Assembly (NCBI GenBank): GCA_030619685.1
Contig: JAUXAX010000062.1
Location: forward strand, 1-12,859
From: Dehalococcoidia bacterium
GTDB lineage: Bacteria > Chloroflexota > Dehalococcoidia > SZUA-161
Direction of reading: 5' to 3'
Length of the DNA: 12,859 nt
Within the stretch, counting starts at the first letter, position 1. Every line of letters begins with the position of its first letter. The position numbers were made by a program, and so were the translations under genes. The notes below the pieces were generated by a model. That model did not search any database and was not told the origin of the DNA. It worked only from the letters and a program-made list of their open reading frames with translations. Below, piece by piece: positions 5,765 to 11,864 of this stretch.

Positions 5765-6760
5765 TCAAGGCTCCACCAGAATCACTCCACCCTCACCCCT
5801 CAGAGCCTTTTCGAATGCTTCGTTAATATCATCCAAAGGCATCTTACACGTTAGTAGAGGGTCCACATAGATCTTCCTGTCTCTTATGACATTGAATGCA
5901 GAATCATATTCACCCTCCGTCCAACTTATCGAACCTTTAAGAGTAAGCCCTCTCAACACGATATTGCTAATTGGGACTTCAACCCAATCGAAGCATATAC
6001 CTGCAACAACGATTGTTCCACCCTTCCTCACTAAAGCTATTGATTCCTGTGTCGTCGACACATTCCCTGCACATTCGAGTACAATGTCTGGACCCACGCC
6101 ACCCGTTAGTTTAAGAATTCTGTCAACGGGACTAGCTACGCTTGCGTCTATGACTTCGTCTACCACATTCCCCGCTAGCTCCATCCTGGATTGGCTTATC
6201 TCGGTAGCATATACTGCTTTGGCACCCAATGCCCTTGACAGTCGCGCTGCGAGTTGACCGATAGGTCCCAGCCCAAGCACAGCAACAACATCCCCTTCAT
6301 GCATTTCGGATAGTCTAATAGCATGCAACGCACCCGCCGTGGGCTCGACTATGGCCCCGTGCTCGTAACTTAGCGCATCCGGTAGTCTATAGAGTCGATT
6401 GCATTTGGCTTTAGCGTAGGTAGCAAAAGCCCCCTTATATTCCACCAACGCGACATAACGTTCTTCACAGAGTCCTATTTCACCCCGTCTGCACCAATAG
6501 CACTCACCACATGAAAGGTGGGGGTCAACTGCCACTCGATCTCCTAGTTCCCATCCCGTCACATCTACACCGATTGCAACTATGTCTCCAGAGAACTCAT
6601 GACCTACTCCTATACCCGCTCCCTCCTTGTAAATATGCAAGTCGGAACCGCATATTCCGCAATACCGCACTCTTATTAACACTTCGTCTTCATCTGGGAT
6701 AGGTTCAGGGACTTCTCTGATCACCACTTTGCGTTTGCCTTCTACCATCGCTGCTCTCAT
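5765..6760 (-). CDS. Zinc-dependent medium-chain alcohol dehydrogenase (COG1063 type)
   Basis: Oxidoreductase of the threonine/sorbitol dehydrogenase-like MDR group, 331 residues, likely using NAD to oxidise a secondary alcohol or polyol. The catalytic zinc site is visible as C37 (YCGICGSDLH), H54-E55 (GHEFSG) and E139 (VEPTAGALH). The structural zinc is held by C84, C87, C90 and C98. The Rossmann motif GLGPIGQ spans 163-169, and E187 at the end of the next strand (YATEIS) favours NAD over NADP. AAGGAGG lies about nine bases before ATG 6760 and fixes the start. It has its own candidate promoter and is flanked by two direct copies of repeat A, so it may be regulated apart from the dehydrogenase upstream. 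The family is sure, the substrate is not. Confidence 0.93.
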   Translation of the reverse strand: MRAAMVEGKRKVVIREVPEPIPDEDEVLIRVRYCGICGSDLHIYKEGAGIGVGHEFSGDIVAIGVDVTGWELGDRVAVDPHLSCGECYWCRRGEIGLCEERYVALVEYKGAFATYAKAKCNRLYRLPDALSYEHGAIVEPTAGALHAIRLSEMHEGDVVAVLGLGPIGQLAARLSRALGAKAVYATEISQSRMELAGNVVDEVIDASVASPVDRILKLTGGVGPDIVLECAGNVSTTQESIALVRKGGTIVVAGICFDWVEVPISNIVLRGLTLKGSISWTEGEYDSAFNVIRDRKIYVDPLLTCKMPLDDINEAFEKALRGEGGVILVEP

Positions 6761-6790
6761 CTGATCCCCTCCTTACCATGCTTTCAAACC

Positions 6791-6834
6791 GTCCTGGCTG
6801 TGCTAGTCTATCAGGACACATCCCTCTTGGTCAA
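6791..6834 (-). promoter_or_regulatory. Candidate promoter and inverted repeat upstream of the alcohol dehydrogenase
   Basis: On the minus strand TTGACC (6834-6829) and TAGACT (6810-6805) are spaced by 18 bases, placing a transcript start near 6798 and a leader of about 38 bases. An inverted repeat GTCCTG/CAGGAC (6791-6796 and 6812-6817) surrounds the -10 box and could be an operator. Both are by-eye calls. Confidence 0.4.
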
Positions 6835-6875
6835 AGCCTCCAAGAAACTAGCAAGCCAGCGTTCCTCTTTTGGGA

Positions 6876-6906
6876 CACATACCGGCTCGGTTGGGGGTGG
6901 GTGGCA
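6876..6906 (+). repeat. Repeat A, copy 2 (G-rich core)
   Basis: Second copy of the 31-base repeat, with three mismatches to copy 1 and the same intact G-rich core. Copies 1 and 2 lie in the same orientation on either side of the alcohol dehydrogenase gene, with 1172 bases between them. Confidence 0.7.
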
Positions 6907-6911
6907 GGAAT

Positions 6912-6973
6912 AGGATGGCGTAGCCGCAACATGCCCTACACTTTTCCAGTCAGATTGCCGGATATCGAGCTGA
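6912..6973 (+). repeat. Repeat B, copy 2
   Basis: Second copy of the 62-base repeat. Here it follows repeat A after five bases, whereas in the other gap B lies 53 bases to the left of A. The two gaps therefore share parts but not their order. Confidence 0.65.
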
Positions 6974-7059
6974 ATGTAATGCAGACCACTGTCTAGAGCA
7001 GCGAGTGCCCAGACTAGCCTGTGAAAGGGAGTCACAGTAGTATCTACACGGACAGGGGT

Positions 7060-7872
7060 TCATTGCTTACCATACCAATCACGCATAGTATTCCCAATAA
7101 GCGCAATTGCCTTCTTACGTGGCATCAGTTTCCCTATCAAGAAAGCGGTCCATCGATTTCTTGTCCCTGCGATATGGCTTGGTCTTTTCCCTAGTGCCTC
7201 CAGTGCCTCAGTTACCGTTGGCTCAGGTTCCATTATCTTTGCTAAGCGTGTATGTTCCAAGTGCGGCTGTGAAAGGATAAAACCAGTTGTACGTGTAGCA
7301 CCCGGCATGAACCCGAGCACATCTACACCATGCTCGTGCAGTTCGCCCCACAGGCTCTCCGCTAGGATCAGATTGTAAGCTTTAGTAGCGGCATAGTTCG
7401 CTACATATGGAGTCCCTTGCAGGGCCGACGCAGAGGAAAGCAGGATGATCCCTCCGCGCCTGCGGCTTATCATCTTCTCCCCGAATTCCTGTACTAATAT
7501 TAATGGTGCCCTCACATTCACGGCTACCGTCCTTAGCTTATCTTCTAGACTTTGCTCAAAGAATAATCCTACTGGCCCGAACATTGCGTTGCTCACCAAT
7601 AGACCGACCTCTATTCCATTAGCGTATTCGCGTATTGTGTCCATGAATTCCGTATTAGATAAGTCAGCTATAACTGTTCTAATATCTACGTCATTGTTCT
7701 TTTGTATTTCTTCTGCCACCTGTGCTAGTTCATCTGCAATTAAATCAACTAGTATTAGGTTTATCCCTAGAGTTGCAATCTGCCGCGAGAACTCTGCGCC
7801 CAATCCGCGAGCCGCACCTGTCACTAAGGCCCAGGGGCCATATTTGTACTTGAAGGTAGGTGATATTGGCAT
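7060..7872 (-). CDS. Short-chain dehydrogenase/reductase (SDR)
   Basis: NAD(P)-dependent oxidoreductase of the classical SDR family, 270 residues. The cofactor motif TGAARGLG spans 18-25. D42 at the end of the second strand suggests NAD, and D69 fits the adenine-binding position. SNA replaces the usual NAG at 93-95. The catalytic tetrad is N118, S146 (LLSSAS), Y159 and K163 (YAATK). AGGAGG lies about six bases before ATG 7872. It is the first of three minus-strand enzyme genes and is read from a strong-looking promoter inside a palindrome. A basic C-terminal tail follows the Rossmann core. The substrate cannot be read from the sequence. Confidence 0.93.
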   Translation of the reverse strand: MPISPTFKYKYGPWALVTGAARGLGAEFSRQIATLGINLILVDLIADELAQVAEEIQKNNDVDIRTVIADLSNTEFMDTIREYANGIEVGLLVSNAMFGPVGLFFEQSLEDKLRTVAVNVRAPLILVQEFGEKMISRRRGGIILLSSASALQGTPYVANYAATKAYNLILAESLWGELHEHGVDVLGFMPGATRTTGFILSQPHLEHTRLAKIMEPEPTVTEALEALGKRPSHIAGTRNRWTAFLIGKLMPRKKAIALIGNTMRDWYGKQ

Positions 7873-7930
7873 TTTGCGCCTCCTCTTATAGCATCTTCGC
7901 TGTGGTGTTGTGCTGTAGACTTGTTGTGGT

Positions 7931-7966
7931 AGTATACTTATCGCTAATGATTATCGCAATAAGTAT
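7931..7966 (-). promoter_or_regulatory. SDR promoter embedded in a palindromic operator
   Basis: Minus-strand TTGCGA (7959-7954) and TATACT (7936-7931) are exactly 17 bases apart; the transcript would start near 7924, about 50 bases before the SDR start. A 33-base imperfect palindrome (7934-7966) covers the promoter: arms ATACTTAT and ATAAGTAT are perfect over 8 bp, with further GC and A matches inside, and TTATCGC is repeated at 7938-7944 and 7951-7957. This is the usual layout for a repressor of the TetR or GntR kind, but no regulator gene is adjacent. Confidence 0.6.
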
Positions 7967-7993
7967 TTACACACAGAACAATCTGAGGGAGAC

Positions 7994-8230
7994 ATGAATA
8001 GCGAAAGCACAATCCCAAAGCGGTTCCCGTCGCAACCATTAGACTACGCAACAGCCGCTGCGGCCCTTGTACAACAGAAGGGCGTTTTGTTTGCTCCTGC
8101 TATTTTGCCCAGTTCTGCTCGAAAACGGGGGTTCCTGAACCGGGCTCCTCCTAATTCTCCCCGAGTTAGGGTATCGATATCGCGTTTTTGGCCCTCTGTG
8201 GATACAAAACATCGACTTCTCAACTTCTGA
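7994..8230 (+). CDS. Doubtful small hypothetical protein, divergent from the SDR gene
   Basis: A 78-codon frame starts at ATG 7994 with GAGGGA a few bases upstream, on the far side of the palindromic operator from the SDR gene. I recognise no family. The N-terminal half (MNSESTIPKRFPSQPLDYA) is plausible protein, but the rest is low-complexity in character and an opposite-strand frame overlaps it, so it may be a remnant or not coding at all. Confidence 0.22.
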   Translation: MNSESTIPKRFPSQPLDYATAAAALVQQKGVLFAPAILPSSARKRGFLNRAPPNSPRVRVSISRFWPSVDTKHRLLNF

Positions 8231-8313
8231 TTAAGGTGTAGCGTGTGTCTGCTTGGCATGCCAAATATCGAGGCCCCGAACCCCATCGTTTTCACCGCAT
8301 GTAGCGTGATAAT
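8231..8313. other. Gene-free stretch with a perfect 12-base palindrome
   Basis: TTGGCATGCCAA (8253-8264) is a perfect palindrome, and TGTAGCGTG occurs on either side of it. It may be a protein-binding site or a remnant; no gene is visible. Together with the doubtful frame at 7994-8230 and the fragment at 8314-8421 it fills the space before the cyclase gene. Confidence 0.35.
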
Positions 8314-8421
8314 TTAGCCGCCTTTTTCTTCTAAATCCCTGTTAACCGCGTTAGCATACTTCTTCTCGCCATTGACAATGCCCTTGTTGTTGTCTAGGAT
8401 GTACGCACCAAAAATCTTCGC
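8314..8421 (-). pseudogene. 3' remnant of an unidentified minus-strand gene
   Basis: The minus strand reads 35 codons of protein-like sequence, starting AKIFGAYILDNNKG and continuing GIVNGEKKYANAV and NRDLEEKGG to a TAA stop at 8316-8314. Composition (charged, lysine-rich, well mixed) looks like the C-terminus of a real soluble protein. Further upstream the frame stays open but enters the start of the zinc-ribbon cyclase gene on the other strand, so the rest of this gene is missing. I do not recognise the parent family. Confidence 0.4.
8372..8400 (+). promoter_or_regulatory. Candidate sigma70-type promoter of the cyclase gene
   Basis: A perfect -35 box TTGACA (8372-8377) is followed after 17 bases by TAGGAT (8395-8400). 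A transcript would start near 8407, about 35 bases before the cyclase ATG. The promoter lies antisense inside the broken gene at 8314-8421. Confidence 0.5.
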
Positions 8422-8441
8422 AGAATTGGACCTGCCTAAAG

Positions 8442-11400
8442 ATGAAATGCCCAAAATGCCAGTTTGACAACCGTGAAGGGGTGAAGTTTTGTGAGCAATG
8501 CGGGACCAAGATGGAATTGGTTTGCCCCAATTGTGGAGCTAGAATCCCCTTGGGCAGCGTGTTCTGTGGTGAGTGTGGCCAAGATCTAGCAGTTCCCTCC
8601 GAACGTCCCCCAGCAGACCTCTCCTTCGAGGAAAAGCTGGACAAAATACAGCGTTACCTGCCCGGAGGTCTCACTGAGAAGATACTGGCCCAGAGAGGCA
8701 AGATCGAGGGTGAGCGCAAGCAGGTCACCGTCATGTTCTGCGACATGCAGGGCTTCACACCCCTCTCCGAGAAGCTCGATCAAGAGAAGGTCTACTCCAT
8801 TATGGATGAGGTCTTCGAGACCCTGATCCATAAGGTCATCGATTATGGGGGCACCGTCAACAAGATGACCGGCGACGGCATCATGGCCCTGTTTGGCGCC
8901 CCCATCGCCCTGGAGGAGGCACCCCAGCGGGCCATCCGCTCTGCGCTGTCAATCCAGCGGGAGATGGCCAGGGTCAGCAATCGTCTAAAGAGCGAAAGTG
9001 GCATACGCCCGATAAAGATGCGTATCGGCATCCACACCGGCCCCGTCGTTGTCGGCACCCTGGGGAATGACCTGCGGGTAGAGTTCACCGCAGTGGGAGA
9101 TACCGTGAACCTGGCCTCCAGGATGCAAGGGCTGGCGGAGCCAGGCACGACCTATGTCACCGAGGAGACCTTCAAGCTCACCGAGGGGCTTTTCCGCTTT
9201 GAGGCGCTGGGTGAGACGCAGGTCAAGGGCAAGGAGGCACCGGTCAAGGCCTACTGCGTGATCGCCCCCAGCACCAGAAGGACCAGGTTTGACGTAAGCG
9301 CCGAGCGGGGCCTGACGCCCTTTGTCGGCAGGGAGAGGGAGCTTGAGCTGCTGCTGGACGGCTTTGAGAGAGCTAAGTCAGGAAGAGGCCAGGCCTTCTC
9401 TATCATGGGCGAGGCCGGAGTGGGCAAATCCAGGCTGTTATATGAGTTCAGAAAGGCCATAGCCAACGAGGATGTTATCTTCTTAGAGGGCAGGTGCCTC
9501 TCATACAGCAGGGGCGTGGCCTATCATCCCGTCACAGACCTGTTGAAGTCAAACTTCGATATCAGGGAGGGTGACGAGGACTACCAGGTCAAGGACAAGG
9601 TGAAAGGGGTCCTGAAGCAACTAGGGGCAGACGAGGCCTCTACCCTTCCATATCTACTTGAGCTGCTATCGGTCAAGGACAGCGGAATAGACAACATAAC
9701 CATGAGCCCGGAAGCCAGGAAAGACCGGATTCTGGAGGCGGTGAAGCGAATTGTGCTCAAGGGCTCGGAGATAAGGCCCCTGATCATGGCCATTGAGGAC
9801 CTGCACTGGGTAGACAGGAGTTCCGAGGAGGCATTGAAGTATTGGTTGGAGGGCATATCAGGGGCGCGGGTCCTCTTGATATTCAGCTACCGTCCTGAGT
9901 TTGTGCACACTTGGGGAGGCAGGTCATATCACAGCCAGGTGAACCTGAACCGACTTTCCAACCGCGAGAGCCTGGCGATGGTGGCCCATCTCCTGGGTAC
10001 AGAGGATATAGATAGGGGCCTTGAGGAGTTGGTCCTGGAGAAGACGGAGGGGATCCCCTTCTTCATCGAGGAGTTCATAAACTCCCTCAAAGACCTAGGG
10101 GTAATCGAGAGGAGGGATAGTGCGTACTATCTAACTAAGGATATTAGGGATGTGACCATACCAAGCACGATCCAGGACGTGATCATGGCCAGGGTTGACT
10201 CGCTGCCCGATGCGGCGAAAGGGGTGCTTCAGACGGGCTCGGTGATCGAGCGGGAGTTCAGCTATGAGTTGATAAAGCGAGTGACAGGCGTGTCAGAAGG
10301 GGAACTGCTGTCCCACCTGTCAGCACTGAGGGACTCAGAGCTCCTCTATGAGAGAGGGATATACCCCCAATCGGCCTACATCTTCAAGCATGCCCTGACG
10401 CGTGAGGTGGTGTACGATTCGATACTGACCGCAAGGCAAAAGAGGCTCCATGTCGACATAGGCGACGCCATTGAGGAGGTCTACAAAGACAACCTTGATG
10501 AGCACTATGCTGTATTGGCTGAGCACTATATCGCAGGTGAGAACCACGAGAAGGGGGCTGAGTACTGCCGGCTGGCAGGAAGGAAAGCTGAGAGTGCAGC
10601 CTCTCTTAACGATGCGATTGCACATGGGGAGAAAAGGATAGCCTGTCTTGAGAAATTGCCCCAGGTAGAGGATGTACAGAAGAAGATAGTGGATGCCAGG
10701 ACGGCTGTGGGGCTTTACCACAATCAAATGATGCATCCTGTTGAAGCAAAGGAGGCTGTTGAGCCGATAGTTGATTTAGCTCTGGAGCGTGGCTATGAAA
10801 GGAGAGTCTCACAGATATATGCCATAATAGGATGCTACACTTTTCAGGTTGAGGAGGATTACCCCAAAGCCTTCAAATACCTGGGGGATGCCCTGAAGAT
10901 CGCGGAGGAGTTAAATGATCTCCTTTCATTAACAATGGCAAACTTCTGGTTGGGAGCTGCGCTCTCTTGGAGTTGTGACTTTGAGAGAGCCATTTATCAT
11001 ATAGGAAAAGCATTGGAGATTAATCTGGCGGCGAATACCCTTTGGGGCATATCAGTCGTCAAATGTGTGCTAAGTGTTAATGTTTATGATTTTCAGGGAA
11101 GCATCGATCTGGGCTATCGTACCAGCGATGAGGCCCTGCGGCTAGCCGAAGAGAGCGATGATATATATTCAAAGGCGTTTGCGTATACCAACCATGGCTA
11201 CTCTTGCTATTGCAAGGGGTTCTTGGAAGAGGCCGAGGATCTTCTGTTGAAGGGAATCAATTTCTGTGAAAACATCAACTTAGTTTCATGGTTTTCGTTG
11301 GGACATCTTTTGTTGGGCGATACCTACCTTGATATGGGAGAATACAGGAAATCTCAGCATTGCCTTGAAAAAGCGATTTCGCGGCTCCAACAGGAAAGAG

Positions 11401-11807
11401 CCTTTCCCTCTTGGATGAATTTAGGCAGAATAGCTTTAGCTCGGGCGAAGGTAATGAACAATGAGATGGATCTAAAGCTGACTGAGATATTTAGATGCCA
11501 TCAGGATAATAGAGTCGAGTTATGTAATGGCTGGATGTCGAGATACATAGGGGAGATTCTATTGAATATCGATGAAAAGCACATGTCTGAGGCGGAGGAC
11601 TGGATCAAGAAGGCCATGGAAGCGGACAAACGAAATGGCATGATGTTTCATCTGGCAAAGGACTACGAGCTCTATGCCGAGCTATTCAAGCGCAAGGGCG
11701 ACACACCGAAGGCGAAAGAGAACCTCACCAAAGCCATAGAGATCTTCAAGGAATGCGGAGCCGACGGGTGGGTGACAAGGGCGGAGGAAGCCTTGGCAGC
11801 AATCTAG
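8442..11807 (+). CDS. Class IIIb adenylate cyclase with zinc ribbons, AAA ATPase and TPR-like region
   Basis: Large cytoplasmic signalling protein of 1121 residues predicted to make cAMP. Two zinc ribbons come first: C3, C6, C17, C20 and C28, C31, C42, C45. The cyclase domain spans about 93-274, with metal-binding D101 (FCDMQGFT) and D145, base-selecting K141 (NKMTGDG), T216 at the second base-selecting position, and N223/R227 (VNLASRM) for the transition state. Lys plus Thr marks class IIIb, the group of bicarbonate-responsive soluble adenylyl cyclase. An ATPase follows from LTPFVGRERE, with Walker A GEAGVGKS (323-330) and Walker B LIMAIEDLHW (447-456). The last 450 residues or so are helical repeats of TPR type, probably for protein binding. 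No clear ribosome binding site precedes the ATG, but the first zinc ribbon begins at residue 3, so this start is right. All catalytic residues are present; the activating signal is unknown. Confidence 0.95.
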   Translation: MKCPKCQFDNREGVKFCEQCGTKMELVCPNCGARIPLGSVFCGECGQDLAVPSERPPADLSFEEKLDKIQRYLPGGLTEKILAQRGKIEGERKQVTVMFCDMQGFTPLSEKLDQEKVYSIMDEVFETLIHKVIDYGGTVNKMTGDGIMALFGAPIALEEAPQRAIRSALSIQREMARVSNRLKSESGIRPIKMRIGIHTGPVVVGTLGNDLRVEFTAVGDTVNLASRMQGLAEPGTTYVTEETFKLTEGLFRFEALGETQVKGKEAPVKAYCVIAPSTRRTRFDVSAERGLTPFVGRERELELLLDGFERAKSGRGQAFSIMGEAGVGKSRLLYEFRKAIANEDVIFLEGRCLSYSRGVAYHPVTDLLKSNFDIREGDEDYQVKDKVKGVLKQLGADEASTLPYLLELLSVKDSGIDNITMSPEARKDRILEAVKRIVLKGSEIRPLIMAIEDLHWVDRSSEEALKYWLEGISGARVLLIFSYRPEFVHTWGGRSYHSQVNLNRLSNRESLAMVAHLLGTEDIDRGLEELVLEKTEGIPFFIEEFINSLKDLGVIERRDSAYYLTKDIRDVTIPSTIQDVIMARVDSLPDAAKGVLQTGSVIEREFSYELIKRVTGVSEGELLSHLSALRDSELLYERGIYPQSAYIFKHALTREVVYDSILTARQKRLHVDIGDAIEEVYKDNLDEHYAVLAEHYIAGENHEKGAEYCRLAGRKAESAASLNDAIAHGEKRIACLEKLPQVEDVQKKIVDARTAVGLYHNQMMHPVEAKEAVEPIVDLALERGYERRVSQIYAIIGCYTFQVEEDYPKAFKYLGDALKIAEELNDLLSLTMANFWLGAALSWSCDFERAIYHIGKALEINLAANTLWGISVVKCVLSVNVYDFQGSIDLGYRTSDEALRLAEESDDIYSKAFAYTNHGYSCYCKGFLEEAEDLLLKGINFCENINLVSWFSLGHLLLGDTYLDMGEYRKSQHCLEKAISRLQQERAFPSWMNLGRIALARAKVMNNEMDLKLTEIFRCHQDNRVELCNGWMSRYIGEILLNIDEKHMSEAEDWIKKAMEADKRNGMMFHLAKDYELYAELFKRKGDTPKAKENLTKAIEIFKECGADGWVTRAEEALAAI

Positions 11808-11851
11808 GGGCAGGACAGAAGCAACTCTGCTCCCACAAATGGCATCAACCC

Positions 11852-11858
11852 AAGGAGG
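11852..11858 (+). promoter_or_regulatory. Ribosome binding site deciding the methyltransferase GTG start
   Basis: AAGGAGG sits six bases before GTG 11865. A nearer GTG at 11860 runs into a stop two codons later, so 11865 is the start. Confidence 0.8.
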
Positions 11859-11864
11859 AGTGAC

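Larger units (their letters stand above)
6761..7059. other. Intergenic gap carrying repeat copies A2 and B2
   Basis: The gap between the alcohol dehydrogenase and the short-chain dehydrogenase holds repeat A copy 2, repeat B copy 2 and the promoter described separately. A 74-codon minus-strand frame crosses it but starts at GTG without a ribosome binding site and overlaps the repeats and promoter, so I do not call it a gene. Confidence 0.5.

Noticed and set aside
6811..7035. 74-codon minus-strand frame between the two dehydrogenases
   Set aside because: GTG start without ribosome binding site, overlaps repeats A and B and a better-supported promoter.
8044..8295. 83-codon minus-strand frame
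   Set aside because: No family resemblance, alanine- and arginine-rich tail, no ribosome binding site noticed.
8351..8644. 97-codon minus-strand frame
   Set aside because: Lies across the zinc-ribbon start of the cyclase gene; the real minus-strand signal there is a different frame ending at 8314.
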